DNA from: Peronospora farinosa | Lineage: Eukaryota > Oomycota > Peronosporomycetes > Peronosporales > Peronosporaceae | Length of the DNA: 59,537 nucleotides | Assembly (NCBI GenBank): GCA_947646735.1 | Contig: CANTFK010000152.1 | Coordinates: 1-59,537, forward strand | Direction: 5' to 3' | Part shown: piece after piece, positions 1-11,068 of the stretch | How positions within the stretch are numbered: position 1 is the first letter of the stretch | How the letters are laid out: the number at the start of each line of letters is the position of its first letter | Notes under the pieces: generated by a model | Told to the model about the DNA's origin: nothing | Databases searched by the model: none | The model's input: the letters and a program-made list of their open reading frames with translations, nothing else | Made by a program: the position numbers and the translations under genes

Positions 1-1930
1 TGAGTCGATGTTGATCCTAATTGGGTTAGGGATAGGAGGTTTGGTTATCTTGTGGAAATCTTCACAAGATAAACCGAGTACTTGGTGTGATCTTCCCAAT
101 CGATCACGGTTATCCAATAATACGAAGCTTGAATCTTCTGACCACTTGAGCAGAACCTTCTGACCACTTGATCCGTCCTGCACTTGCTTCGCCTTGCCCT
201 ACGTGTTTTATCTGCGTCCGATCGCAGTTGAGTTGTGTTGAGAGTTCTTGCAATCCCTGGCCAAACAATCCAGGGATATGACTTGCGTAGTGTGTAGACT
301 TCCTCGAGACGTCGGGTGGCCAAAGAATCCAGCCCGGAAGAGAAGTCGACACGTGTATTAGAAGTAAAATTGAACTCTGTTTAGTGTTAACCAATCAAAA
401 CTCGAAACCTACAACTCTGCCTATCTGTATTTTCAGGATCTATCACCACGTGTCACCCTTTCAGAAAAATCAGAACTCGATATGTGGTCCACCCCAAATG
501 CCTTTGCCATCCCGATCCATCGGCGATCTTGCCTTATCCTTGGATCGCGATCCGAATCAGATCGCGTATCAGCTCAGGATCGCGGTCGATCCATAATGCG
601 TAATCCTTGTGAGCTGGATCGCGATCTAGGTCGGATCGCGGACCTACGTTGTATCGCGATTCTGAGTCGGATCGCGGTCTACCTTGGATCGCGGTCTACC
701 TTGGATCGCGTTCAGCCTTGGATCGCGGTTCTGATTCGGATCGCGGTTTTGAGTCGGATCGCAGTATACCTTGGATCGCGGTTCTGAGTCGGATCGCGCT
801 TCTGAGTCGGATCGCGGTCTACTTTGGATCGCGGTCTACCTTGGATCGCGTTAGCCTTGGATCGCGGTCCTGAGTCGGATCGCGGTTCTGAGTCGGATCG
901 CGCTCAGCCTTGGATCGCGATTCTGAGTCGGATCGCGGTCTACCTTGGATCGCGGTCCTGATTCGGATCGCGGTCTACCTTGGATCGCGGTCCTGATTCG
1001 GATCGCGGTCTACTTTGGATCGCGTTAGCCTTGGATCGCGGTCCTGATTCGGATCGCGGTCTACTTTGGATCGCGGTCTACCTTGGGATCGCGGTCTACC
1101 TTGGATCGCGTTAGCCTTGGATCGCGGTCCTGATTCGGATCGCGGTTCTGAGTCGGATCGCGGTCTACTTTAGATCGCGGTCTACCTTGGATCGCGTTAG
1201 CCTTGGATCGCGGTCCTGAGTCGGATCGCGGTCTACTTTGGATCGCGGTCTACCTTGGATCGCGTTAGCCTTGGATCGCGGTCCTGATTCGGATCGCGGT
1301 TCTGAGTCGGATCGCGCTCAGCCTTGGATCGTGACTCTGAGTCGGATCGCGGTCTACCTTGGATCGCGGTTTACCTTGGATCGCGGTTCTGAGTCGGATC
1401 GCGGTTCTGAGTCGGATCGCGGTCAGTCTTGGATCGCGGTTCTGATTCGGATAGCGCTCAGCCTTGGATCGCGACCGATCCTGGGTGTGTGGTCCACATA
1501 ACTTGGATCACGATCTCCACTCCACGAAATTTGTTAAGCCGCTCTTCCACACGATCGGACGCAGGTAAAACACGTAGGGCAAGGCGAAGCAAGTGCAGGA
1601 CGGATCAAGTGGTCAGAAGGTTCTGCTCAAGTGGTCAGAAGATTCAAGCTTCGTATTATTGGATAACCGTGATCGATTGGGAAGATCACACCAAGTACTC
1701 GGTTTATCTTGTGAAGATTTCCACAAGATAACCAAACCTCCTATCCCTAACCCAATTAGGATCAACATCGACTCAAGTCCACCGAGAAGAGAGCAACCCG
1801 CCCTACCGACGGGTACACAAGGTGAGGAAGGCTTTATACACGGAATCGGGGTACCCCCTCCGTTAGTCGGTCGTCCGGGCGCCAGTGGAGAGTTGGAATC
1901 GCATCAGCAATTTTGCGAATCCCACTTCAC
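1..1930. repeat. Composite inverted-repeat element (copy 1 of a dispersed family)
   Basis: Positions 1-224 and 1552-1775 are inverted copies of each other with very few mismatches (position i pairs with 1776-i). Between them lie a single-copy stretch (225-530) and a GATCGCG tandem array (about 533-1480). The right arm runs on to about 1930, where it abuts integrase sequence of element 1. The matching extension of the left arm would lie outside the window. Related sequence recurs at about 23150-24170 (same orientation as the left arm) and 26860-27690 (inverted). Near 1877-1892 the minus strand reads TGGCGCC followed by a GGACGACCGAC-type sequence, resembling an LTR-element primer-binding site. 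No coding capacity is apparent. It may be a non-autonomous LTR-type or foldback element. Confidence 0.75.
533..1480. repeat. GATCGCG tandem array (16-18 bp units)
   Basis: About 50 copies of ATCGCG occur at 16-18 bp spacing. Unit types alternate and include GGATCGCGGTCTACCTT, GGATCGCGGTCCTGATTC, GGATCGCGGTTCTGAGTC and GGATCGCGTTAGCCTT. Runs of the same unit order recur, so there is some higher-order structure. Open reading frames across the array are by-products of the repeat and are not called as genes. Confidence 0.9.
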
Positions 1931-2273
1931 CACAATGTACTCCCAGCACCCAGTGGGAATAGGCAAACTAACCAGCGGCTCTGCCGAATGGGGCGAGGGT
2001 TTTACCCGCTGACACGTTTCACACGTACGACATATGTGCTCACCCATTATATAATTTGGGCCACCAATAACTTTGGCATACTGCCCCATAGGTCTTTTCA
2101 CGACCCAAATGACCCCCGATGGCGGTGTTATGTACCTGATAGAGGATACGATACTTCAGGTCCTCGTAATGAGGAATCGCAATACGCGGATATTCCGCCA
2201 CATCTGTACAATAGTACAACATCCCCTCATCGATAGAATATCGATGGAGGCTCGCACGTAATCGTGCCGACAA
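1931..2273 (-). pseudogene. Integrase N-terminal fragment (element 1)
   Basis: Two overlapping frames encode the zinc-binding domain of a Gypsy integrase. An HNTAIGGHLGREKTYGAV segment (the H...H half) is followed, after a frameshift near 2060-2100, by a CRTCETCQRVKP segment (the C..C half). Reading then fails after a CWEY motif, just before the first catalytic Asp would appear. The break coincides with the edge of the inverted-repeat element, so truncation by insertion or recombination is the simplest reading. Confidence 0.8.
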
Positions 2274-2399
2274 TTTAATGTCCGAGTCTTTAAACTCATC
2301 ACTGCCAAGGGCCTGTAGCAGTGCTACACAGTGATCATCTTAAGCATACGCCGATAGAATGAGATAAATGATAGAAGACGACAACGTTGTAACATGAGC

Positions 2400-3440
2400 A
2401 AGCTCATAGTCAGGTCTGCGTGACAACGCATCAGCCAAAGAAGTTTGCTTGCCCGGCTTATGTTTCACCTCGAAATTATATTCAGCAAAGAATGACAGCC
2501 ATCTGGCCATTCTCTGCGAGAGATGCGGCGACTAAGTCGCAGTGCGTAAAGATGCATGATCGGTATCGATCAAAAAAGGCTTTGAGCCCAGCAGATGAAC
2601 TCTGAATTTGACTAGAGCAAACTTCATCGCAAGTAGCTCTTTGTCATGAACTGGATAGTTTTCTGCAGCTTTCAGCTAGCGGACTACAAAGGCAATCACG
2701 CGCTCGCGACCTTCATCATGTGTTTGTAACTCATCACTGCCAATGGCAAAATCCGACGCGTCACAGACGACGCTTAACGGTCGGTCAGGGTCTGGCAAAG
2801 CCAAAATAGGAGCATGAAGAAGGCTAGCCTTTACCGCTTGCAAAAGTCCTCGTGTTCGGCATGCCAATACCATTCCACATCCTTTTTAAGGAGATTGGAT
2901 AATGGCCGAGCCATATCAGCGTAATTCTTACTGTACTTGTGTAAGCAATTGGCAAGGCCAAGCCACTTACGCAAATCCTTCTGAGAATGTGGAACAGGCC
3001 AATCGGCTATGGCTTTGGCCTTCGTCTTTGCGTAATTTCGATGGGGTCGAACAATTGCGTCACCAAACGGTTAAACGTAGCCGGAGCATTCAATAGCCCT
3101 TGGGGCATCACCAACCACTCCCAGAGCATACCGCTCGGAGTACTAACCGCAGCGAGCGGAATATCGCTAGCTCGCATGAGCAATTGGTAATAACCATCGA
3201 CTAAGTCGAGCGCACTGTACATGGTACAACCGAGCATATTGTTCTGAAGAACATCCTTTTTAGGTATTGGCGTCTGCGCAGGTATAGTGGCTGCATTGAG
3301 CTTATTATAAGCATGAACGATACGCCATGTACCATTCGGTTTCTTGACACGGAAAGAGGGTGTCGAGTGTGGAGATTTGCTCTCGCGCACCATGCATGCC
3401 GCGTGCTTTGCACGAAAGAACTCTTCAATGACGTCACACT
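2400..3440 (-). pseudogene. Reverse transcriptase / RNase H fragments (element 1)
   Basis: Around 3007-3393 (minus) the frame holds recognisable RT blocks: FRVKKPNGTWRIVHAYNKLN, then ALDLVDGYYQLLMR, then a TPSGMLWEWLVMPQGLLNAPATFNR segment. At 2676-2873 there is an RNase H start (PILALPDPDRPLSVVCDASDF), followed toward 2400 by pieces equivalent to the KFRVHLLG and FAEYNFEVKHKPGK regions in shifted frames. The YxDD catalytic block is lost in the broken stretch near 2880-3010. At least four frame breaks make this non-functional. Confidence 0.85.
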
Positions 3441-3920
3441 ACTCTTTGGGTAAAGGCCACTGCCGTGTTACGCAGTATTTGGTTCCAGGAACCAAGTCAA
3501 TTTCATGACGCACACCCCTATCAGGCGGTAGAACCGACGGAGGATCGTGACACACCACGTCCTGGAATTCCTTAACTAAAGGATAGTAGGGATCTGAAGG
3601 GTTCTTCAAAATAGATGCTCCACTACGTGCACTTAGTGCCGCCTTTGTATTTTCGAGGACTGTCACATCGACAAGCGAGGATGAGTTCAGCTCGAGGTTA
3701 GGTCAAATGACAACCATATCGGATAGAGCACCAGCCTTCAAGGCTTGATGAAATTCATCCACAGACTTTTGTTTTGCTCTAAGAGAGCATTTAATGATGG
3801 GAGGGCCTCAAGATCAACCTCACCATCTACATCACCTGTCACTCCGTTGACCAGGGTGTACAACTGGTCACCGACATTACTACGCGATAAAACAGACGAT
3901 TTGCGTCTCGAAGCTGCCAT

Positions 3921-4928
3921 CTATCGACGCTTCCGTCTCATTGATGAGACCGTACCATTAAAAGTACTTGGAATACCATCATCTCCAAGGTCAACAGATC
4001 CCTTGACCTTAACCTGCTCTATGCGAGAGCAGATGTCACTATCGACATCCAGTGGGTCACTTGTACCAGTGACTTCACTACTAAGGTAATCGACCTTTAC
4101 TTGCTCTAGACGAGAGCCGATGTCAGTATTGACATTCAGTGAGTCACTCGTAACAGTGACTTCACTACCAAGGTCATCGGCCTTCACTTGCTCTATATGA
4201 GAGCCGATATCATTATTCACATCCAGTGAATCGCAATTACAGCCAATATCACTAACAAGGTCATCGACCTTCACTTGCTCTATACGAGATCCGATGCCAT
4301 TACCGACATCCAGTGTCTCAATATTACTATGAGTATCACTCAACGGAGTACGTGCCGGTCCACTAGGTGTCACTGAGCTCTGCTCGACACTATTATTGTT
4401 GACATCGGAGTTTATCAACTCAGACACTCTAATGTCCAGCACACTAACTGACTCAGTTAATGGCTCGCGACAATAGCACTTTTGTTTCCTAGCAAAGGTG
4501 GGTTCATGACTCGCCAAAGCTTCGCTAGGAACATTGCGCGTTGCGCCTAAGGTTTTGGCTCTCAAATCGATCCATGGCTCATGGCGTTTCAGCCAGGCCT
4601 TACCGTGAATGAGATCATATCTCGAGTCCAAATCTAGGACAAGACAGCGTTCAACGCTATTGAAATCTAAAAATTTCACACCTAAGTTCAACGGAACTTT
4701 AGGAACGGTGACACGTACACCAGTCGCGAGACGTACGGTTATACTGTCACCCTCTTGCGCTTCCAGCGCCTCAGCATACAGCTGACTCCCCTCAAGGGAG
4801 CGACGTCGGACATAATTCCCTGACGCCCCTGAGTCAATTAAAATTGACCAGGGTTTCTCAAAACCCTTAACGGTTGTCGACACAACCAACAAGCCTGGCT
4901 TGTAATCTTGTTCCATGGAAGCATCCAC
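3921..4928 (-). pseudogene. Gypsy aspartic protease plus repeat-containing linker (element 1)
   Basis: This is an open frame of 335 codons. It starts in a retropepsin-like domain with the active-site motif DSGASGNYV (about residues 32-40), the flap region and the RYDLIHGKAWLKRHEPWID block typical of Gypsy proteases (about residues 103-121). A low-complexity linker to RT follows. The linker contains a tandem repeat of 87 bp (29 codons) with the core IGSRIEQVKVDDL, four units between about 3960 and 4310. The frame is open but is only one part of a polyprotein whose other parts are broken, so it is called a pseudogene. Confidence 0.8.
3960..4310 (-). repeat. 87-bp in-frame tandem repeat in protease linker
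   Basis: The sequence reading TTGCTCTA-ACGAGAGCC on the plus strand recurs at about 4014, 4101, 4188 and 4275, a period of 87 bp. In the minus-strand frame each unit encodes about 29 residues with the core IEQVKVD. A degenerate copy of the same repeat reappears in antisense upstream of element C (43630-43830). Confidence 0.8.
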
Positions 4929-4974
4929 AGAACCACCTGGGGCTAAGCCCTGTTTACCTTTACCTCCTAAAGAT

Positions 4975-6160
4975 TCAACAGAGCTTAGTTCTTTTCCAGT
5001 AGGGCCCTTCGCGCCTACTGGGAACTGACGTTTTCCCCTGCGGTGCTCGCCTTTTGGCTAGGAGCAGGGTTCCGGCTCTGCCCATTTGAACGTTGCTTTT
5101 GCAACGGACAGCTAGGCCTGAGGTGCCTCGTTCTTCCGCACATGTAACATCTACGGATGTTACCTTGCTGCTCAGCAGCTTGAAGATCAGCTTCTTCAGC
5201 ATGGCTGAGGTTCATGGGTTCCGCCCTGTTAGAGGTATTTGATTGATACCATGGCAGACCATATTGAGCAGATTTGAAAATTGAACTCAGCGTTAAACGC
5301 TATGCTTACTGCCTCTTCGAAAGTCGAAGGCTGGACACGAACAACTTCTGTCCTGGCGACCCCAGTACGAAGTACATCCATAAAAATGGTTACTCGGACT
5401 TCCTCTGCCAGAGAGTCCTGCTGCATAGCAGCAATGAGAGTTCTCAACTCTTGGACATAGTCCGACAATTCTTTCTTACCCTGTCGGGTAGCTAAGAAGC
5501 GTGAACTCACACAAAAAGCCTGATTAAACGATCAAACACGTAAGTTGATTGCATCTTAAACATTTCCCAGGTGGGGAATGCAGCATTTACAGAGACATCG
5601 CTCGTTAAAGCCCATTCTCCAGCTCTTCCACCGAGCTGAGAAATGGCCAAGCCAGCTTCGTTGCTTTTCTAACACGAGCTTGGCACCTTTCACTTGTGGC
5701 GTAGGAACAGGCTTACAATTTGTCTTTCTAAACCGCGTTAAAAATCTTCTCAATGTAGCCGTATTGGGTTATCGACATCCGACACCCTGGCATGTATGAT
5801 ATCTCCATTTTAGGCAAATGCTTTACAGGACCCAATTCCTCATTTCAACTTCTCGAATATAGAGAAGAAGATTTTCTCCCACCTTCCCCTCAAAGTTTTT
5901 AACGTTTAAAACGAGTGGGCGAGCCTTTGGCTCTGCATCGGGCACAGGTACCGGGATTTACTGTGTATGTGCAGCTGACGCTGCCTGGTCATGGACCTGC
6001 CCGAGTAGCGTTGCTTCATAACGCATAAAGGCCTCAAGACGAGCATTTAAAACCTCGGGGCCTTGGGCAAAAGGGCCTCGATTTGATCGGGCCCGACGAA
6101 CGCAGATAATTTATCTAGTGCGAGTCGTTGCGCCTCAGAGAGGTGATTTTTGATCTCCAT
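4975..6160 (-). pseudogene. Gag remnant with CCHC zinc knuckle (element 1)
   Basis: The minus strand from about 6160 opens with MEIKNHLSEAQRLALDKLSAF, consistent with a gag start about 60 bp downstream of the putative primer-binding site. A later segment (5229-5510) reads RQGKKELSDYVQELRTLIAAM and TVFMDVLRTG-like gag capsid blocks. The zinc knuckle CYMCGRTRHLRPSC lies near 5100-5160. Multiple stops and frameshifts separate these blocks. Confidence 0.75.
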
Positions 6161-6220
6161 TCTCACAGAGGATCAGTCTTTAAAGACTCAGGTGTAGGAT
6201 TGACGACAAGTGCTACCAAG

Positions 6221-6730
6221 TGTAGCGGAGCTACACAGCTATTTAGTCAGAGGAAGGCTTTGAAACCGAAATCCTGTTAGTTCTATTGTACTAAATAAAA
6301 TTGACGGCATAAAGCCACTTAGTTTTAAGGAGCTAATTATACGACTAAAAAGGCACCCTGTTCTAAGGAACGAGGAAAGAGATTTTTAGTCTAAAATCAA
6401 GAGCTTAAGGTTCAGAGAACCAACGCACAGAGTGAAAGAACAAGCTAGGAGCTTAAAGGTTCAGGAAATAAATGCACGAAGTGCACAAGAGAACAAGTCA
6501 GAGCGACGTGCGATCTTGAACCAAAAATGAGAACTTATTCTATTTATGCATTAAGATTATATGGACAATTTTATTCTAAGTACACTATGCCATCGTCTGT
6601 TATTTGGATATGAATTCATTCAATCATCAGTGTATGTTGTACTCAGTACTACTGTATCAGGTATGGGACCAATACCGATAGTATTAGGTATTATGGATAC
6701 CTAGTTGTTACTGTAACGCTGCCGCTACCA
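6221..6730 (-). repeat. Putative 5' LTR of element 1
   Basis: On the minus strand this segment would begin TGGTAGCGGCAG and end AGCTCCGCTACA. It is followed immediately by CTTGGTAGCACTTGTCG, which matches the TGGTAGCACTT primer-binding site seen after the LTRs of A, B and D. The inner end is well supported by that site. The outer end at 6730 rests only on the TG terminus, because the second LTR is missing and cannot be compared. Confidence 0.5.
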
Positions 6731-7810
6731 TTTTGTCAGCTAAAGTAAGGCAAGACAACTCTTGCAAAGGACTATGATACCTTGGAGCTTAACAAGATGG
6801 AAGATAGGGACGGCGGTGAAAACGCTGGAAATACCGTTTGAGCAAACACTGCAGTCTATGCTTCTCACTAAAAAAGGAAGAGAACGAGTGTCAAACATGC
6901 GCAGCATGCCATCTGTACTATGCGACTTGAAAAGAAGACTATCTGGTCTTAGACCGTGCTAAGGAAATTGTTCCAACGAAAGGGAAGAAAGAACTTGTCT
7001 TGTCGACGACTACGATGATGATGTTGAGACAGACAATATTTTTGTCATATTCGTACTTGACAACACATTTACGAGCAGCTTTGAGCATTAGGGTTTTGTG
7101 AGCGCCTTGACAAAGTGTTTACGAGTGAGTAGTGATGCCTAGGCATAATCTTTGAATACACTCGTCTCTTACGGGGACGTCATCGTGTATGGTTGATGAC
7201 TCCAAAATATATGTACACCAGCGCAGAAGTTGCTGGCCACATGGTTCTTGATCATGAATTTTGAATGGCAGCCTGTAGCGCTTCTTTAAACCTATGCAAT
7301 TTGAACAAATTCTTTCATGGCGAATAGATAACGAGTGAGGTACTTTGTGCAGCAGATCTGCTTGCAGTTCAAATACAAATTTCTAATACATTTTGCCACA
7401 AGTACATGCACAACATGGTCATCGAGAGGCTTGGACACAGCCGCAATGTGTGGCTAGTGTTTTGTGCCTTTATTATGATCTTGCTTTATGAATGCAACCT
7501 CATGATTAGGTAATTAGGATAGCTTGGATAGCCGAAACAATGTCTATTAGATTCACTTTATGTTGTTCATCAAGCCGTAGAAAGTCTACAGTAGAACGTT
7601 TGCCTGCTGCACACTTAGCAGGAAAAATAACACTCGACTCGAGTATGAGTCTCTTAATGTCTAAATTTTAAACTATTTAGGTAAAAAAATAAGAGAAACA
7701 CAGTAGCATCGTTTTTAAATCTGGGCTTTTTAGGCGTCTTTGAAATGTCAAAAACACGAAATAGTTGCAAGTTGAGAGGAATTTCAAAAAAATATCTAGT
7801 TTTTGACAAA
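6731..7810. other. Intergenic, no gene recognised
   Basis: Only short open frames without recognisable domains occur between element 1 and SAE1. I see no tRNA, no repeat longer than a few units and no clear promoter motif. Confidence 0.5.
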
Positions 7811-9019
7811 ATGGTGACGTTCAGCGCGGCCGAGGCGGCCGTATACGATCGGCAAATGCGTTTATGGGGCATAGAGGCCCAGAAGCGTCTACAAAATTCA
7901 CACGTTTTGGTCAGTGGTCTCTCAACGCTAGGCTTAGAACTTGTCAAGAACTTGGTGCTCGCTGGTATGGGCGTTACGCTGCATGACACGCAACCAGCGA
8001 CGCAAACGGCAGTGGACTCCCAATTTTTTCTATTGGAGGAGGATGTGGGCAAAAACGTGTGTCAAAAATCTCTATTTGCTTTTGTCTAAGACTCTATTTT
8101 AAAATTGTCAAGAACTCTATTTCTAACATATGACTCTATTTGATTGAAATAGCGTGCTGAGGCGTGTCTACCGCGCGTACAGGAACTTAATCCATTGGTA
8201 CAGGTTACAAGTATAACCAAGTCACTCACGGACCTCCCGGACGATTTTTTTAAACAATTTACAGTCGTGTGTTTGGTGGGGGCCGAGCTGGACACGGAGC
8301 TGAGGTTGGACGCCCTGTGCCGTTCATGTGGCACGGCATTTTACGCTGCCAGGAGTTTCGGCTTTGATGGTATCGTGTTTGCCGACTTGGGGGAGCACAA
8401 GTTCCGTCGAGATACAGTGAGAGCTGATGCAGCGCTAAACGAGACGCTGACGGTCAAGTTTCCGACTTTGGAAGAGGTTCAGAAGGTCCAGTGGAGCTCA
8501 TTGCAGAGTTCTCGCAAGCGCGCACCTCAGCTACCACAGGTTTTTGTAAAGAACCAACGTACGTGTGTCATAGAGTGTGGTGAGGTGGTAAACGAATATT
8601 GAGAGCTAATAGCCGTGCAGTGTTGCAAGGGTTTAAAAGGCAGAAGGGCAGGACGGAAATTACTAGCAATGACCAGGTGGACTTTACCCAGTATGCGAGA
8701 GAGCAGTTCCAACGCAACGGACTTGACGAAGAATACCTTTCGCCGAACGAGCTGCAGTACGTGCAATTTGTCTTTATCTGTGAAGCTTCTGAGAGTGACG
8801 CCTTTATTCTGACGCCTTTATTCATTTACGGCCACTTTCTCTATCGATTTTCATAGGGCGCTGGTTCGCGTCGTGGACACTGAGCTCGTGCCGGTCTGCG
8901 CTATCGTAGCAGGAATAATGGGTCAAGAGGTAGTTAGAGCCATCTCGCAAAAGGACGAACCTATTTGCAACATCTTTTGCTTCGATGGGGCTACAGGCGT
9001 TGTGCGACGAGTGGGGTAG
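7811..9019 (+). CDS. SAE1: SUMO-activating enzyme E1 subunit 1 (AOS1/SAE1), 4 exons
   Basis: The model is exons 7811-8056, 8153-8558, 8621-8756 and 8857-9019, giving 316 residues. All introns are GT-AG, of 96, 62 and 100 nt. The start MVTFSAAEAAVYDRQMRLWGIEAQKRL is the family hallmark (the YDRQxRLWG block of ThiF/E1 proteins). An in-frame ATG at 7745 exists but adds residues atypical of the family. Next come the Rossmann nucleotide-binding region (VLVSGLSTLGLELVKNLVLAGMG) and the FFLLEEDVGKNRAEA block. The last exon has VCAIVAGIMGQEVVRAIS, the typical E1 C-terminal block. SAE1 lacks the catalytic Cys, which sits on its partner SAE2/UBA2; together they adenylate SUMO and pass it to UBC9. At 316 residues it is slightly shorter than human SAE1 (346). 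Confidence 0.9.
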
Positions 9020-11068
9020 GCAAAACAGGACGATGATGGAATATCTTGCAAAATCCGCGATGCATTGAATGAATTTCTTTGCCCAGTCTGATTTGGCTAG
9101 TTTTTGTTTTGCTGTTGCTGCTTTTGCTTTTGGACAAGAAGGCGCTTGGAGCGGTGCGTTCCATTCCTCGGCAAGACGCCATGTTGGCTATCAGGAGCGT
9201 TGTATAGGTAATGTCTTCGATGATCAGCTGCGCGTAAGAAGACAATAGAAGGTCGTATCCTGCACGATTCACTTGTTGCCTACGAGAATAAATCGATGTT
9301 AACGTGAAATGCACGAAAGAAAAAGGCAGCAAAAAAGATGAGCAATGGAGAGCGTGGGTTAATGACAACGATGCCGTTAAGTCCAGACTTGGCAGTCGAC
9401 ACAGTGGAGACACGGTTTGTGAATACGATGGCGGAGAAAACGAGCAGTGCTATACACGTCGATCAGCATAGAGGGCAACTACTTGAACCAAAGGGTCACC
9501 GCAAGGTTTGAGGTGAAGTACCACGATCAAATACTGGTTTTGTCTGCAAAGGATGGTTAGCGATGGTGTAGAGAGCATTGGTGGCAAACGCGCCACTGCA
9601 CCCAAAGAGAAGAAGATAACAGCTTTATCTATTCCTATCAGTGTAGCGAGCAAGCGCTGGTATTGTATTTTGTTTGAGCGCTTGACCAACGCATTGCTAG
9701 CTGATATACAAACACTTTCTTGTGATGCGCCGGCGTTAGTAGATAATAATATTGCTTCTTGGCGGTACCATGGTACTAATCGAAATGAAGCAGCCAGCAA
9801 GGCATTGGTTGAATGCAATCGGATAGAATGTTAGAAACCACAGCTTCCCACAAAATACGTAAGGACGATACTGTTATCGCTATGAGACAACATCAAACTA
9901 ATAACGTTCAAATGTAGGCACCATAAGCATGACCATAACATACAATTCATCGACAACGAATCTGGAAACTGGCGAGAAAAACGCAAGGATGGAAGCATTT
10001 GACCGTCTACTCGGACCCAAAGCTACTTGTATTGGTACTCATGTCGCAACTCGATGCCAAGCTCGGTATTGCTTATAAGCCAAAGAAAAGCTGGAGTATG
10101 ACAAGCCTGTCAATCTGTGCTTTTTGCAGCAACAAAGGTCGGCCCTGCCGTTGTGGATTTTACTAAGCCTTGGTGGTGTAGAAGCAGAGTCTGATTACAC
10201 TTCGAATCGAAGTTTGGAGCAGCGTACGAAGCATCCTAAGAGGAAGAGTACATGATCTTTTGCGAAAATGACGACGAGTATTGTCCCGCGGTAAAATTTG
10301 AAGCGTTTACTCGCTCACCGCGCGGCAATAAAAAAACACAATGGTGAGATATAGTTCTGACCCAGCTAAGTCTATTCTGTACCTGAAGTTCACTGCGAAT
10401 TGCCGAGATGCTGTTAGGGAAGCGCTGAATTTGAATACGTGTCAGCGCGTCGGAAGAAATAGGAGACGCAAAGTTCTGCACAAAATGAAGATGAGAATGA
10501 ATTGGTATTTGACAAGGACCACGGTCTAGTGTCGCACTTTTAAGCCACGTTGCAGGCACTGAAACAATTTTACGACTAGTTCAGCAATCCATTCTATCGC
10601 AGATATTACGCCAATACCAAAGATACAAGTTAATCGATCGGTGAGATGCTATCGACGAAGCAACGGCGATGCACTTTTGTGGAAGTGCGATATTTGCTGC
10701 CCAGAACAAGTGAATACAAGCTCTTGGACTGATGACTACTAGCTGAGTTTACCAACATTGCCTTTCGCACGTCATGATAACGATCCAGCTCTTTTCGGGT
10801 TAACACTAACAACAGCGTGGTGCCTGTAGTCAAACGGGTTGGTATGTCGAAATCTGATGACGAGTGATAAACCATGGATTCTAGTATTTGTGTTAACGTT
10901 GCTGACATGGTTGACATTTTGGTGCCATTGTCCACCGTGAACCTTCTCAGAATGCTTTTTCTTGAAGCAACCGATTCGCTTAGAAGGTGGACGTCGTGGC
11001 CATACTTGAACGCATTTACATACTTGCTTCCTTCCAGCAACACGGCTTCCTTCTTCTAAGACGCCTCG
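9020..11068. other. Intergenic with unassigned open frames
   Basis: I recognise no gene here. Minus-strand frames at 8991-9413 (140 codons, Ser/Lys-rich C-terminus, overlapping the SAE1 3' end), 9450-9818 (122 codons, one hydrophobic stretch) and 10630-11043 (137 codons) are open, but have no known motif. A short plus-strand frame at 9553-9834 overlaps the second. The two leftmost minus frames could be exons of a small membrane protein convergent with SAE1; splice sites are not decisive. Confidence 0.4.

Larger units (their letters stand above)
1931..6730 (-). mobile_element. Element 1: degenerate Ty3/Gypsy retrotransposon, 3' truncated
   Basis: Read on the minus strand, the order is LTR (6221-6730), primer-binding site, gag, zinc knuckle, aspartic protease, reverse transcriptase, RNase H and the start of integrase: the Ty3/Gypsy order. 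The integrase stops at about 1931, where the inverted-repeat element begins, so the C-terminal integrase and 3' LTR are missing. Frameshifts and stops break every domain. It belongs to a different subgroup from elements A and B: its gag and protease linker differ, and the linker carries a 29-residue repeat absent from A and B. Confidence 0.85.

Noticed and set aside
533..1480. CRISPR-like array
   Set aside because: The spacing is 16-18 bp with recurring spacers, in a eukaryotic genome with no cas genes. It is a tandem satellite.
482..1501. Long open frames across the GATCGCG array (about 75-100 codons, LDRGSESDRG-type repeats)
   Set aside because: They follow from the repeat composition in several frames at once and have no start context or domain.
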